Positions 30,807-42,125 of a stretch of DNA of 64,000 nt are shown here, one piece after another. The DNA is from Gammaproteobacteria bacterium (lineage in GTDB: Bacteria > Pseudomonadota > Gammaproteobacteria > Pseudomonadales > Pseudomonadaceae). The notes beneath the pieces are model-generated. The model saw only the letters and a list, made by a program, of their open reading frames with translations, did no database searches and was not told the DNA's origin. Each line of letters begins with the position of its first letter. Position 1 is the stretch's first letter. Location of the stretch: assembly GCA_012728415.1 (NCBI GenBank), contig JAAYFD010000046.1, positions 1 to 64,000 on the forward strand. The letters run 5' to 3'. The position numbers and the translations under genes are program-made.

Positions 30807-32010
30807 TGCGTGCCAGCCTCCGCTTGATATTGGCCTGAACTACAAAGTGGTCAATCAGTGGTGCACAGAGGTTGGCAAACAGGATGGCCAACATCATGCC
30901 TTCCGGGAACGCCGGGTTGACCACACGGATCAGCACCACCATTACACCGATCAGCGCACCAAAAATCCACTTGCCCGTATTGGTCATGGATGCAGACACC
31001 GGGTCGGTCGCCATGAACAGCATGCCGAAGGCAAAGCCGCCAATCACCATGTGCCAATACCAGGGCATGGCAAACATCGGGTTGGTTTCGGAGCCTATCA
31101 TGTTGAACAAGGTGCTCAGGGCAATCATGCCCAGCATGACGCCGGCGACGATGCGCCAGGCTGCAATGCGAGTCAGCAGCAGCACGCCACCACCGATGAA
31201 GATCGCCAAGGTGCTGGTTTCACCGATGGAACCGGGCATAAAGCCCAAGAAAGCATCCATCCAGCTCAGGCCCTGGTCGCTCAGCGCCTGCATGCCACCG
31301 GCAGAGACAACACTCAGACTGGTGGCACCGGCAAAGCCGTCCACAGCAGTCCAGACTGCATCACCGGAAATGTCCGCCGGATAAGCAAAGAACAGGAACG
31401 CACGCCCAACCAGCGCCGGGTTGAGGAAGTTCTTGCCGGTACCGCCAAAGACTTCCTTGCCGATCACCACGCCGAAGCTGATACCCAGAGCAACCTGCCA
31501 GAGCGGAATGCTGGGTGGAACAATCAGGGCGAACAGGATGGAGCTGACAAAGAAACCTTCGTTAACCTCATGCCTGCGAACGGACGCAAACAGGACTTCC
31601 CAGAAGCCACCGGCAACAAAAGTCACTAGGTAGATGGGCAGGAACCAGGTCGCACCCTGGATCATGTTGTCCCAGACGCTGCCCGGATCAAAGCCCGCCA
31701 GCGCGCCGGTCAGGGCAAAGCGCCAGCCCTCTTGTGCAGCCAGCAGCTCGGGGCTGGCAGCAAACACCTGGTTGGCCTGGTAGCCAATGTTCCACATGCC
31801 AAAAAACATGGCCGGGAAAGCACAGAGCCACACGGTGATCATCATGCGCTTGAGGTCGATGCCGTCACGCACATGAGCAGTGGTTTTGGTGACATCAGCC
31901 GGCTTGTACAAGAAGGTATCTACGGCCTCATAGAGGGCGTACCACTTTTCGTACTTGCCGCCTTTTTCAAAGTTGTGTTCGATCTTGTCTAGAAATGCAC
32001 GAAGACCCAT
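30799..32010 (-). CDS. nqrB: Na+-NQR subunit B, FMN-bearing and sodium-translocating
   Basis: A 403-residue multi-helix subunit. The covalent FMN Thr is in the GFAGATSLS motif; riboflavin and the quinone site also belong to this subunit. It forms part of the sodium path through the membrane. Confidence 0.97.
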   Translation of the reverse strand: MGLRAFLDKIEHNFEKGGKYEKWYALYEAVDTFLYKPADVTKTTAHVRDGIDLKRMMITVWLCAFPAMFFGMWNIGYQANQVFAASPELLAAQEGWRFALTGALAGFDPGSVWDNMIQGATWFLPIYLVTFVAGGFWEVLFASVRRHEVNEGFFVSSILFALIVPPSIPLWQVALGISFGVVIGKEVFGGTGKNFLNPALVGRAFLFFAYPADISGDAVWTAVDGFAGATSLSVVSAGGMQALSDQGLSWMDAFLGFMPGSIGETSTLAIFIGGGVLLLTRIAAWRIVAGVMLGMIALSTLFNMIGSETNPMFAMPWYWHMVIGGFAFGMLFMATDPVSASMTNTGKWIFGALIGVMVVLIRVVNPAFPEGMMLAILFANLCAPLIDHFVVQANIKRRLARNV

Positions 32011-32013
32011 GGA

Positions 32014-33399
<1,386 letters not shown>

Positions 33400-33463
33400 C
33401 TAAGCAGCATGGCGCAAAGCGGCATGCAACAAGCATCCGGCGACCCCTAGATTTATCCGCGCC

Positions 33464-33469
33464 ATTATA
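33464..33469 (-). promoter_or_regulatory. Possible -10 element of the nqr operon
   Basis: A perfect TATAAT on the minus strand followed by a GC-rich GGCGCGG, about 113 bases upstream of nqrA. No good -35 lies at the right distance. The rest of the 313-base spacer to gap holds only the gap terminator. Confidence 0.45.
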
Positions 33470-33551
33470 GAGACCAACGGGTCCAAGTTTCCAGTGAAAA
33501 CCTGATTTTTATCCGAAAGTCCCGAATAAACACCCTAAAAATCAAGAATAT

Positions 33552-33577
33552 AAAAAAGGGAGCCGAAAGGCCCCCTT
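33552..33577 (-). terminator. Terminator after gap
   Basis: AAGGGAGCC and GGCCCCCTT form a stem with one mismatch around a GAAA tetraloop (33556-33577), followed on the minus strand by a run of six T. It sits 88 bases after the gap stop and should separate gap from the nqr operon. Confidence 0.75.
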
Positions 33578-33664
33578 GACATTCACCACACACTATGAGC
33601 GAACACAGCAAGGTGCTCAAGGCAGAAATCAGCTTGGCACACTTCTGCCCTTTATCGCAGGCTA

Positions 33665-35110
33665 TCAGCCCGGAAACACGGGCGGGTGCACACCGGATAT
33701 CTCTTCCAGAACACGTACCACCTGGTGACTGTAGCCGTACTCGTTGTCGTACCAAACGTAAAGAATCACGCGATTATCAGTGCAGATGGTGGCTTTTGAG
33801 TCCACCACGCCGGCATGGCGCGAGCCAACGAAATCAGTCGAGACCACTTCCTGAGAAGCTACATAGTCGATCTGCTTTTGCAGGTCGGAATGCATGGCAA
33901 TCTGGCGCAGATATTCGTTGACTTCGTCACGATCCGTGTTTCTCTCCAGATTCAGGCTCAGAATGGCCATCGAGACGTTCGGGGTCGGCACCCGGATGGC
34001 ATTACCGGTCAGCTTGCCGGCCAGGAACGGCAACGCCTTGGCGGCGGCTGTAGCGGCACCCGTTTCGGTAATCACCATATTCAGCGCAGCAGCGCGGCCA
34101 CGACGACTGCCTTTGTGGAAGTTGTCGATCAGGTTCTGGTCGTTGGTATAGGAGTGGACGGTTTCAACATGCCCATTGACGATGCCAAACTTGTCGTTCA
34201 TGGCTTTCAGCACTGGCACGATGGCGTTGGTGGTACAGGATGCCGCCGAAATGATCTTGTCTTCGTCGGTGATATCCTGATGGTTGATGCCGTGTACGAT
34301 ATTTTTCATATCGCCCTTGCCGGGCGCTGTCAGCAACACACGGGCAATGCCGGGACGGTTCAGGTGCTGGCTCAGGCCCTCCACGTCACGCCAGCGACCG
34401 GTATTGTCCACCAGCAGCGCATCCTTGATGCCGTACTGGGTATAGTCAACGGTCGTCGGGTCGTTGGAATAGATAAACTTGACCAGGTTGCCGTTGATGT
34501 TCAGGGCATTGTTTTCTTCGTCAACAACAATGGTGCCCTTGAAGGAGCCGTGCACTGAATCGCGGCGCAGCAGGCTGGCGCGCTTCATCAGATCGTTATC
34601 GGCGCCCTTGCGCACGACCACGGCGCGCAGGCGCAAACCTTCTCCGGCACCCACGCGATCAACCAGAATACGTGCCAGCAGACGACCAATACGGCCAAAA
34701 CCATAGAGCACAACATCCGTACCCTGCGGCTTGTTTTCGCTACGCTTGCCCACTACGTCGGCCAGCTCGGCACGCACAAACTCGTCCATGCTGCGGCCAT
34801 TGCCTTCAGCCTTGTACTTGACTGCCAGCTTGCCCAGGTCAACCGAGGCAGCCCCCAGGTCCAGCTTGCTCATGGCTTCAATCACCGGATAGGTATCACG
34901 CACTTGCAGGTCGTCGTTACCTACGCGGTGACGTGCAGAGCGGTGCGCCTTGAGGATGGCGATCACGGAACGGTTGATCAGGCCGCGACCGTAAATGGAT
35001 GTGATCACGTTATTGTTGCGGTACAACTGACCAATCAGGGGAATCATTGATTCGGCTAATGTCTCGCGCTCAATCCAGTCGCGCAGGCACTGTTCTGTTT
35101 TTTCAGTCAC
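33665..35110 (-). CDS. gap: Glyceraldehyde-3-phosphate dehydrogenase, long form
   Basis: A 481-residue GAPDH with an N-terminal extension of about 130 residues before the nucleotide domain (VVLYGFGRIGRLLARILVDR). The catalytic Cys is in ISAASCTTNAIVPVLKAMND, and WYDNEYGYSHQVVRV is the C-terminal family mark. This long type is known in Pseudomonas and relatives and probably works in the gluconeogenic direction; that is inference. The start is a GTG with only a weak ribosome site. Confidence 0.93.
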   Translation of the reverse strand: MTEKTEQCLRDWIERETLAESMIPLIGQLYRNNNVITSIYGRGLINRSVIAILKAHRSARHRVGNDDLQVRDTYPVIEAMSKLDLGAASVDLGKLAVKYKAEGNGRSMDEFVRAELADVVGKRSENKPQGTDVVLYGFGRIGRLLARILVDRVGAGEGLRLRAVVVRKGADNDLMKRASLLRRDSVHGSFKGTIVVDEENNALNINGNLVKFIYSNDPTTVDYTQYGIKDALLVDNTGRWRDVEGLSQHLNRPGIARVLLTAPGKGDMKNIVHGINHQDITDEDKIISAASCTTNAIVPVLKAMNDKFGIVNGHVETVHSYTNDQNLIDNFHKGSRRGRAAALNMVITETGAATAAAKALPFLAGKLTGNAIRVPTPNVSMAILSLNLERNTDRDEVNEYLRQIAMHSDLQKQIDYVASQEVVSTDFVGSRHAGVVDSKATICTDNRVILYVWYDNEYGYSHQVVRVLEEISGVHPPVFPG

Positions 35111-35145
35111 GTGAAATACCCGTAGTGAGATTAAAAAGGGACTAC

Positions 35146-35174
35146 ATTATCCTTGTTACGCAGCAAGCCGGCAA
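35146..35174 (-). promoter_or_regulatory. gap promoter
   Basis: On the minus strand TTGCCG (35174-35169) and GATAAT (35151-35146) are separated by 17 bases, giving a leader of about 30 bases before the GTG start. It lies in the divergent spacer with mfd. Confidence 0.6.
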
Positions 35175-35300
35175 GCCTTCGGGCCTCACCTGCCCTCTTG
35201 CGGCCCGCACTGATAACCGGATCATCCTGCGCCAGGACTGGCCGATTGCCAGACGGCTGGTTACAATTTGCGTTTTTGCTTAGCAATCAAGGCCCATTCC

Positions 35301-38300
35301 GTGTCCCTACCTGCAGTACCAAAACTTCCGCAAGCCTCTGGCAAACAGACGTGGCACAGCCTGTATGGTTCGTCGCGCAGTCTTCTGCTGGCCCTGGCCA
35401 CAACCGGCCGACAACAGCTCAGCGTGCTGATTACAGACAACAGCCAAAACGCCCGGCTGCTGCAGGATGAATTAAGCTTCTTTGCTCCCGACCTGCCGGT
35501 TGTGCTGTTTCCCGACTGGGAGATTTTGCCCTACGACCTGTTCTCACCCCACCAAGATATCATCTCCCAACGCATCGCTGCCCTGTACCAGCTGCCACAC
35601 ATGCAGCAAGGTGTTTTGATCGTTCCGACCAGCACGGCACTGCAGCGGCTGGCTCCGAAAGAATTTTTGCTGGGCGGCAGCCTGATGCTGGATACCGGCC
35701 AGACGCTGGATATAGAAAACATGCGAGGCCAGCTGCAGGCCGCCGGCTATCACTGTGTAGACACCGTATACGAACATGGCGAGTTTGCCGTACGCGGTTC
35801 ACTGCTGGACCTCTACCCCATGGGCAGCGAGCGACCCTATCGCATCGACCTGTTCGACAACGAAATCGAGACCCTGCGCACCTTCGACCCGGAAACCCAA
35901 AGGTCCACCGACCAGGTAGATAGCATCCGCCTGCTGCCGGCCCGCGAGTTTCCTTTCGATAGCGACAGCCGCAAGGAATTTCGCAACCGCTTCCGTGAGC
36001 GTTTCGATACTGACTTCCGCCGCTGCCCGATTTTCCAGGATATCAGCAATGGCATTCTGGCCAGCGGGATAGAGATCTACCTGCCCCTGTTTTTCGAGCA
36101 TACCTCCACCCTGTTCGACTATCTGCCGGATGGCTGCCTGTTATTTACCCTGCCCGGTATCGAACAGGCGGCCAACAGCTTTTGGCAAGATGTGCGCAGC
36201 CGCCACGAAGACTTGCGCGGCGATATTGAGCGCCCCCTGTTGCCACCAGCCGAGCTGTACCTGCCCGTCGAAGATTTTTTTGCCAGCATTAAGCAGCACC
36301 CGCGCATCGAGCTGGACAGCCAGGCCGCGCAAGCCGCTGTTGGCCGCACCAACCTGCCCGCTGCCCCGCTGCCCGTCCTGACCCTGAATGCCCGCGCTCA
36401 CCAGCCGTTGGCCGGTTTGCAGTCGTTCACCGAAGGCTTTGATGGTCGCATCCTGTTTACTGCAGAAACAGCCGGACGACGCGAAATTCTGCTGGAGCTG
36501 CTGGAGCGCATCGAGCTCACACCCCATGAAGTCGCTGGCTGGCCGGAGTTTCTCGCCCGCAACGAACCGCTTTGCATCTGTATCGCCCCGCTGACCGAAG
36601 GCCTGCTGCTGGATACACTGGCAGTGATCCCGGAAAGCGCCCTGCTTGGTCAGCGCATCAGCCAGCGCCAGCGCCGCGACAAAGCCAGCGAACACACCAG
36701 CGAACTGGTCATCCGTAACCTGACCGAACTGCGCGAAGGTGCGCCCGTGGTGCACATCGACCATGGAGTCGGCCGCTACCGGGGGCTCACCACCCTGACC
36801 GTTGATGGTCAGGCCACCGAGTTTCTGCAACTGGAATATGCCGAGCAAGCCAAACTCTATGTACCGGTCGCCCACCTGCACCTGATTGCCCGCTACAGCG
36901 GCAGCGATGACGACGGTGCCCCGCTGCACCGCCTGGGCTCGGACCAGTGGAGCAAAGCCAAACGCAAGGCCGCCGAACAGGTGCGCGATGTGGCCGCCGA
37001 GCTGCTGGATATTTATGCCCGCCGTGCCGCGCGCAAGGGTCATGCCTTTGGCGACCCAGGCGCTGACTATGCCACCTTCAGCGCCGCCTTCCCCTACGAA
37101 GAAACCCCCGACCAACAACTGGCCATTGATGCGGTGCGCCGTGACATGCTGGCCGGCACCCCGATGGACCGGTTGATCTGCGGCGATGTTGGCTTTGGCA
37201 AAACCGAAGTCGCCATGCGTGCGGCCTTTATTGCCGTACACAGCGGCAAACAAGTGGCGGTGCTGGCGCCCACCACCTTGCTGGCCCAGCAGCACTACAA
37301 CAGTTTCCGCGACCGTTTTGCCGACTGGCCGGTCAAGGTTGAGGTCATGAGCCGCTTCAGCAGCGCCAAGGAAACCAAAGCCGCGCTGGAACAGCTTAAG
37401 CAAGGCAAACTGGATATCGTCATCGGCACCCACAAACTGCTGCAGGATGACGTCAGGTTCGACAACCTGGGGCTGGTCATCATCGACGAAGAACACCGCT
37501 TTGGCGTGCGCCAGAAAGAGCGTCTGAAAGCACTGCGCAGCGAAGTCGACATCCTGACCCTGACCGCCACGCCGATTCCGCGCACATTGAACATGGCCTT
37601 CTCCAACCTGCGCGATCTGTCCATCATCGCCACACCACCGGCACGCCGCCTGTCGGTACGCACCTTCGTCATGCCGCGCCAGGACAGCATCGTCAAGGAA
37701 GCCCTGCTGCGCGAACTGCTGCGCGGCGGCCAGGTGTATTACCTGCACAATGATGTAAAAACCATCGACAAATGTGCCGAGGAGCTGGCGGCACTGGTGC
37801 CCGAGGCCCGCATTGGCGTGGGCCACGGCCAGATGCGCGAGCGCGAGCTGGAGCAGGTAATGGCCGACTTCTACCACAAGCGCACCAATGTGCTGGTCGC
37901 CACTACCATCATCGAAACCGGTATTGACGTGCCCAGCGCCAACACCATCCTGATTGACCGTGCCGACAAATTCGGCCTGGCCCAGCTGCACCAGTTGCGC
38001 GGCCGCGTTGGGCGCAGCCACCATCAGGCCTATGCCTACCTGCTGGTACCCAGCGGCAAAAAGCTCACCACCGACGCGGAAAAACGTCTGGAAGCCATCA
38101 GCAATGCGCAAGATCTGGGTGCCGGCTTTGTGCTGGCCACCCACGACCTGGAAATCCGTGGTGCTGGAGAGCTGCTCGGCGACGGCCAGAGCGGCCAGAT
38201 CCAGTCGGTCGGCTTCAGCCTCTATATGGACATGCTGGAGCGGGCAGTACAGGCCATCAAGGATGGCAAGGAGCCTGATCTGGAGCAGGCCACCAGCAAC

Positions 38301-38735
38301 GGCGCACAAGTCAGCTTGCGTATCCCGGCACTGATCCCGGACGATTACCTGCCCGATGTACACAACCGCTTGATGCTCTACAAGCGGATCGCCTCAGCCC
38401 CCGACGAGGATGCCCTGAAAGACCTGCAAGTCGAAATGATTGACCGTTTTGGCCTGCTGCCGCCGCCCGCGAAGAACCTGTTTGCCCAGGCCTCACTCAA
38501 GCTCAGGGCCGACCAGCTGGGCATTGTCAAACTGGATGCCAACGACGAAGGGGGTCGTCTGGAGTTCAGCACCAGTACGCCGGTTGACCCGGTCAAGCTG
38601 ATCAAGCTGATCCAGAGCCAGCCCAAGCGCTACCGGTTTGAAGGGGCCACAGTGTTCCGCTTCAACGCCCCCATGGATACACCAGCCGAGCGTTTTGCTA
38701 TGCTTGATGCCCTGCTGGACCAGCTATCGAATTAA
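35301..38735 (+). CDS. mfd: Transcription-repair coupling factor Mfd
   Basis: A 1144-residue DNA translocase that removes stalled RNA polymerase and recruits UvrA. Domains in order: UvrB-like N-terminus, CarD-like polymerase-interaction domain (VVHIDHGVGRYRGL, about residue 490), helicase with Walker A GDVGFGKTEVA and box II IIDEEHRFGV, TRG motif region and C-terminal D7 domain. I chose the GTG at 35301, giving MSLPAVPKLPQASGKQTWHS, because the family starts this way and AAGG lies upstream. The frame runs open to 35268. Confidence 0.96.
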   Translation: MSLPAVPKLPQASGKQTWHSLYGSSRSLLLALATTGRQQLSVLITDNSQNARLLQDELSFFAPDLPVVLFPDWEILPYDLFSPHQDIISQRIAALYQLPHMQQGVLIVPTSTALQRLAPKEFLLGGSLMLDTGQTLDIENMRGQLQAAGYHCVDTVYEHGEFAVRGSLLDLYPMGSERPYRIDLFDNEIETLRTFDPETQRSTDQVDSIRLLPAREFPFDSDSRKEFRNRFRERFDTDFRRCPIFQDISNGILASGIEIYLPLFFEHTSTLFDYLPDGCLLFTLPGIEQAANSFWQDVRSRHEDLRGDIERPLLPPAELYLPVEDFFASIKQHPRIELDSQAAQAAVGRTNLPAAPLPVLTLNARAHQPLAGLQSFTEGFDGRILFTAETAGRREILLELLERIELTPHEVAGWPEFLARNEPLCICIAPLTEGLLLDTLAVIPESALLGQRISQRQRRDKASEHTSELVIRNLTELREGAPVVHIDHGVGRYRGLTTLTVDGQATEFLQLEYAEQAKLYVPVAHLHLIARYSGSDDDGAPLHRLGSDQWSKAKRKAAEQVRDVAAELLDIYARRAARKGHAFGDPGADYATFSAAFPYEETPDQQLAIDAVRRDMLAGTPMDRLICGDVGFGKTEVAMRAAFIAVHSGKQVAVLAPTTLLAQQHYNSFRDRFADWPVKVEVMSRFSSAKETKAALEQLKQGKLDIVIGTHKLLQDDVRFDNLGLVIIDEEHRFGVRQKERLKALRSEVDILTLTATPIPRTLNMAFSNLRDLSIIATPPARRLSVRTFVMPRQDSIVKEALLRELLRGGQVYYLHNDVKTIDKCAEELAALVPEARIGVGHGQMRERELEQVMADFYHKRTNVLVATTIIETGIDVPSANTILIDRADKFGLAQLHQLRGRVGRSHHQAYAYLLVPSGKKLTTDAEKRLEAISNAQDLGAGFVLATHDLEIRGAGELLGDGQSGQIQSVGFSLYMDMLERAVQAIKDGKEPDLEQATSNGAQVSLRIPALIPDDYLPDVHNRLMLYKRIASAPDEDALKDLQVEMIDRFGLLPPPAKNLFAQASLKLRADQLGIVKLDANDEGGRLEFSTSTPVDPVKLIKLIQSQPKRYRFEGATVFRFNAPMDTPAERFAMLDALLDQLSN

Positions 38736-38753
38736 TCAACCGGAAGTTTTCCC

Positions 38754-39281
38754 ATGCGTACACCATTGCTTAGCCTCCTGCTGTTAATCGTCACAGCACT
38801 GCCTGCCTGGGCTGCCGACAGCTCTCATATAGAACTGCTGCTATTCCGCCAGGGCGACATGCAAGCCAACTATCACAGCAAGCTGGCACCGGACAACTGG
38901 GCCGCCGGCAGCCAGCACCTGGAGCCTTTCCAGCTGCGCAGCAGCCTGTTGGAAGGTCCGGTCAGCAAACTGGTACCGGCCAACGGCTATAGTGTATTGC
39001 TGCATCGTGTCTGGCAGCAGGACAAAGCCAGTAGCCCGGTTCGTATTGCCCTGAGCACGGGCGATGAAATATTCGGCCATCACCCGGTGGAAGGCGTGCT
39101 GACCCTGGAGCAGGATCAGTCCAGCAAAATCGGTCTGGAGCTGTGGATCAATGAATTCAAAGCCGATGGCAGCCTTGAGCGCAGCGAGCTGCTGCAGCAA
39201 ACCGCCACCGTACCCAACAATGAGCTGACCTACATTGATTATGGCGATCTGGGTGTATTGATCCGAATTCAGCCGCAGTAA
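38754..39281 (+). CDS. CsiV-family periplasmic protein
   Basis: A 175-residue exported protein: signal peptide MRTPLLSLLLLIVTALPAWA, then a compact domain (IELLLFRQGDMQANYHSKLA ... VLLHRVWQQ ... LELWINEF) typical of the CsiV (DUF2803) family, named for a septal peptidoglycan-binding protein of Vibrio. It follows mfd by 18 bases and is probably co-transcribed with it, as in P. aeruginosa. Confidence 0.82.
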   Translation: MRTPLLSLLLLIVTALPAWAADSSHIELLLFRQGDMQANYHSKLAPDNWAAGSQHLEPFQLRSSLLEGPVSKLVPANGYSVLLHRVWQQDKASSPVRIALSTGDEIFGHHPVEGVLTLEQDQSSKIGLELWINEFKADGSLERSELLQQTATVPNNELTYIDYGDLGVLIRIQPQ

Positions 39282-39373
39282 CCTCTGAACAGGCAGACTG
39301 GGGTCTCAGGCATACAGGCTGATCAGCCCGGGCTACAACGTACAAACATTACTGACTCACGCCGCTGTCCGCA

Positions 39374-40408
39374 CTACCCGGCCCCAGCCCCGATCACCAC
39401 TGGCTCAATCTCCAGCGTGACGCCGTAACGACAGGCAATGTCGTCCCTTATCTGCGCTGCCAGTGTCAGCACATCCTTGCCACTGGCACGGCCATGATTG
39501 ACCAGCACCAGAGCTTGCTGCCGGTGCACGGCGGCATCTCCTACGGCCTTGTCCTTGCAGCCAGCCTGCTCTATCAGCCAGCCAGCGGCCAGCTTGACCT
39601 GCCCATTAGCCAGCGGATACTGCACCATTTCTGGATATTGACGCTTCAGTTCAGCTGCCTGGTCAGCGCTAATCACCGGGTTCTTGAAAAAGCTGCCGGC
39701 ATTTGACACTACCGCCGGGTCCGGCAACTTCGACTGACGAATGGCAATCACTGCATCACTGACATCCAGCGCAGTAGGCTCGTTGATACCGCGCCGCTCC
39801 AGCTCGGCACGGACCGGGCCATATTCCAGCTGCAACTGCGGTTGCCTGCGCAGACGCAGGTCAATACTGAGGATCACCCGCCGCCCCGGCTCGCGCTTGA
39901 ACAGGCTGTCGCGGTAGCCAAACTGGCAGTCCTCAACCGACAGGTGTTTGAGGCCAAAATCCAGCGCATCCAGCACCAGGACCTGTTGCAACACGTCTTC
40001 CAGCTCAACACCGTAAGCACCAATATTTTGCACCGGTGCTGCGCCAGCCGTGCCGGGAATCAGGCTCAGGTTTTCCAGCCCCGACCAGCCCTGTTCCAGC
40101 GTCCAGCGCACCAGTTCGTGCCAGTTTTCACCCGCCTGGACTCGTACCCAGACATGCTCATCATCTTCGTGGACAACGCGCTTGCCAGTCATTTCCAGCC
40201 GAATCACCAGGCCAGGCACATCACCAGCCAGCACCAGGTTGCTGCCGCCACCGAGCAACAGCCAGGGCTGGTCGTTTTCCAGCGCCCAGCGCATGGCCGC
40301 CTGCAGCTGCGGCTGAATGCGTACGCTAGTAAAGTAACGGGCGCGGGCACTGATTCCCAGCGTGTTATACGGGCGCAGGTCAACCTGTTCTTGTGGCTGG
40401 AAACTCAC
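39374..40408 (-). CDS. murB: UDP-N-acetylenolpyruvoylglucosamine reductase MurB
   Basis: A 344-residue type I MurB, an FAD enzyme that reduces enolpyruvyl-UDP-GlcNAc to UDP-MurNAc using NADPH. FAD-binding segments include WLLLGGGSNLVLAG and LENLSLIPGTAGAAPVQNIG; the proton-donor Ser lies in SNAGSFFKNPV. It overlaps ptpA by four bases and ends the leftward envelope cluster. Confidence 0.95.
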   Translation of the reverse strand: MSFQPQEQVDLRPYNTLGISARARYFTSVRIQPQLQAAMRWALENDQPWLLLGGGSNLVLAGDVPGLVIRLEMTGKRVVHEDDEHVWVRVQAGENWHELVRWTLEQGWSGLENLSLIPGTAGAAPVQNIGAYGVELEDVLQQVLVLDALDFGLKHLSVEDCQFGYRDSLFKREPGRRVILSIDLRLRRQPQLQLEYGPVRAELERRGINEPTALDVSDAVIAIRQSKLPDPAVVSNAGSFFKNPVISADQAAELKRQYPEMVQYPLANGQVKLAAGWLIEQAGCKDKAVGDAAVHRQQALVLVNHGRASGKDVLTLAAQIRDDIACRYGVTLEIEPVVIGAGAG

Positions 40409-40869
40409 AGGCTGCTCCTGACTTCGTTCAGCAGGGCATCACTGGCTTGCTCCAGCATATCCAGCACGCGCTCGAACCCTTCTTCGCCGCCATAATACGG
40501 GTCGGGAACCTCGCGGGCTTCCAGACCAAAGCGCGGCAAGTACAGCGCCAGCTCCGCTTTGCCGTCTGCAGGCTGAATCGCCTTGAGGTTGGCCAGATTG
40601 CTCTCATCCATGGCCAGAATCAGGTCAAACCGGTGAAAATCTTCCGCCACTGCCTGACGGGCCCTGAGCACCGACAGATCATAGCCACGACGTGCAGCCG
40701 CCTTGATGGTGCGCGGATCCGGCGCTTTACCAGTATGCCAATCGGCAGTACCAGCCGAGTCAATGGTAACTTTCCCGTCCAGCCCCGCCTGCTTTACATA
40801 ATGACGGAACACGCCCTCCGCGGTGGGTGAACGGCAGATATTGCCAAGACAGACAAACAGAACTTTCAA
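40405..40869 (-). CDS. ptpA: Low-molecular-weight protein-tyrosine phosphatase
   Basis: A 154-residue LMW-PTP with the P-loop VCLGNICRSPT (CX5R) near the N-terminus and the acid Asp in DPYYGG. The start is TTG at 40869, preceded by TGGAGAAG; there is no ATG at the family start. It dephosphorylates Tyr in unknown partners. It is coupled to murB but 300 bases separate it from kdsB. Confidence 0.9.
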   Translation of the reverse strand: MKVLFVCLGNICRSPTAEGVFRHYVKQAGLDGKVTIDSAGTADWHTGKAPDPRTIKAAARRGYDLSVLRARQAVAEDFHRFDLILAMDESNLANLKAIQPADGKAELALYLPRFGLEAREVPDPYYGGEEGFERVLDMLEQASDALLNEVRSSL

Positions 40870-41169
40870 TGACTTCTCCAAAAATTGAAGGGTGACAAGA
40901 CAATCGCGCAGGCTCTGCAAAGGTGTTTGCGCCCGAGCATCTGCACGACCAACCCTGCGGACTTTGCGGCTGTACTGCGTACAGCGCAGAATGGCAGCTC
41001 TTAGAGGGCAAGCCACTTTGCCCAGCAGCGCGCAAGTGCGCAACTGCATCACACATCCCGGCCCTCGCCTACACTCTATACGCAGTGCGTGCCCCTTGGC
41101 GGGCGCCCGATGACCGATTGCAGCCCCTGCCTGGACATACACTTACCCTGGACAGCTGTGCGGTGGCCG
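40870..41169. other. Gap between kdsB and ptpA
   Basis: No gene recognised. The main element is an inverted repeat GCTGTAC-TGC-GTACAGC at 40969-40985, described separately. The minus frame stays open into ptpA but has no ribosome site or family-like sequence. Confidence 0.45.
40969..40985. repeat. Short palindrome upstream of ptpA
   Basis: Perfect 7-bp arms around TGC, 100 bases upstream of the ptpA start. It looks like a dimeric regulator site. It resembles a LexA box but is one base too short (CTG-N9-CAG instead of CTG-N10-CAG). Confidence 0.35.
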
Positions 41170-41934
41170 CTAAGAGGCAAACAACGCCCGTACCCGCTCC
41201 AGGTCTTCCGGGGTGTCCACACCGGCTGGCGGAGTTTCGACAGCATCGGCGACATGAATTTCTTCACCGTGCCACATGGCACGCAGCTGCTCCAGACATT
41301 CGGCCTGCTCCAGCCAGCACGGCCCCCACTCGACAAAACGCTGCAAAAAACCGGCCCGATAGGCATAGATACCGATATGACGGCGGAAAGGTACGCCAGC
41401 CGGCAGCTCGTCCGGCTGGGCGACAAAGGCATCCCGCGCCCAGGGCAACGGCGCACGGCTGAAGGTCAGCGCCAGGCCATTCTTGTCAGACAGCACCTTG
41501 ACCACATTGTTATTCATCAGCGTTGGCATATCTTTAATGGGCTCGGCCAGCGTAGCCATGGCCGCTTCAGGATGAGCCGCCAGATTGGCCGCCACCTGGT
41601 CAATAACTGCCGACGGAATCAACGGCTCATCGCCCTGGACATTAACCACAATGGCATCATCCGGCCAGCCCATGATGGCCGCCACCTCGGCCAGCCGGTC
41701 AGTGCCGGACTCGTGATCGTCACGGGTCATCACCACCTGCGCACCAAATGCCTTGCACACATCAAAAATGCGCTGGTCATCGGTGGCTATCACCAGGTGC
41801 TCGGCCCGGCTTTTTTGCGCCTGCTGCCAAACCCGCTGAATCATCGGCTGTCCAGCAATATCCTGCAGTGGCTTGCCGGGAAAACGGCTGGACGCATAAC
41901 GCGCCGGGATCACCACATAAAATGGCTGCTGCAT
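41170..41934 (-). CDS. kdsB: CMP-KDO synthetase
   Basis: A 254-residue cytidylyltransferase that activates KDO for lipopolysaccharide. Marks: the nucleotide loop [45 protein letters not shown] and [12 protein letters not shown]. It lies in the lpxK-Trm112-kdsB cluster. Confidence 0.96.
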   Translation of the reverse strand: MQQPFYVVIPARYASSRFPGKPLQDIAGQPMIQRVWQQAQKSRAEHLVIATDDQRIFDVCKAFGAQVVMTRDDHESGTDRLAEVAAIMGWPDDAIVVNVQGDEPLIPSAVIDQVAANLAAHPEAAMATLAEPIKDMPTLMNNNVVKVLSDKNGLALTFSRAPLPWARDAFVAQPDELPAGVPFRRHIGIYAYRAGFLQRFVEWGPCWLEQAECLEQLRAMWHGEEIHVADAVETPPAGVDTPEDLERVRALFAS

Positions 41935-41936
41935 GA

Positions 41937-42125
41937 TTATTTTTCCAGACGCTCGTCGGTGGTCAGGGTGCGTGCCTGGCTTTCCAGCATCACCGGAATC
42001 CCCTCACGCACCGGAAAGGCCAGCGCATCAGCCTTGCAAATCAGCTCGTTTTTATCCTGGTCATAGTGCACCGGGCTTTTGCACAGTGGGCAGGCCAGGA
42101 TATCCAACAGTTTGGTGTCCATCAT
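41937..42125 (-). CDS. Trm112-family small zinc protein (YcaR-like)
   Basis: A 62-residue Trm112p-like protein: [17 protein letters not shown] near the start and [16 protein letters not shown] near the end. In bacteria it sits between lpxK and kdsB; it may support a methyltransferase or the LPS enzymes but its role is not settled. It overlaps lpxK by four bases. Confidence 0.9.
   Translation of the reverse strand: MMDTKLLDILACPLCKSPVHYDQDKNELICKADALAFPVREGIPVMLESQARTLTTDERLEK

Noticed and set aside
36141-38363. A 740-codon open frame on the minus strand opposite mfd
   Set aside because: It is the antisense of a well-identified gene; the product is rich in Gly, Gln and Val with no family-like motif, as expected from a reversed GC-biased coding frame.
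40969-40985. Possible LexA (SOS) box upstream of ptpA
   Set aside because: The arms fit CTG...CAG, but the spacing is nine bases, not the ten required by the gammaproteobacterial LexA site.
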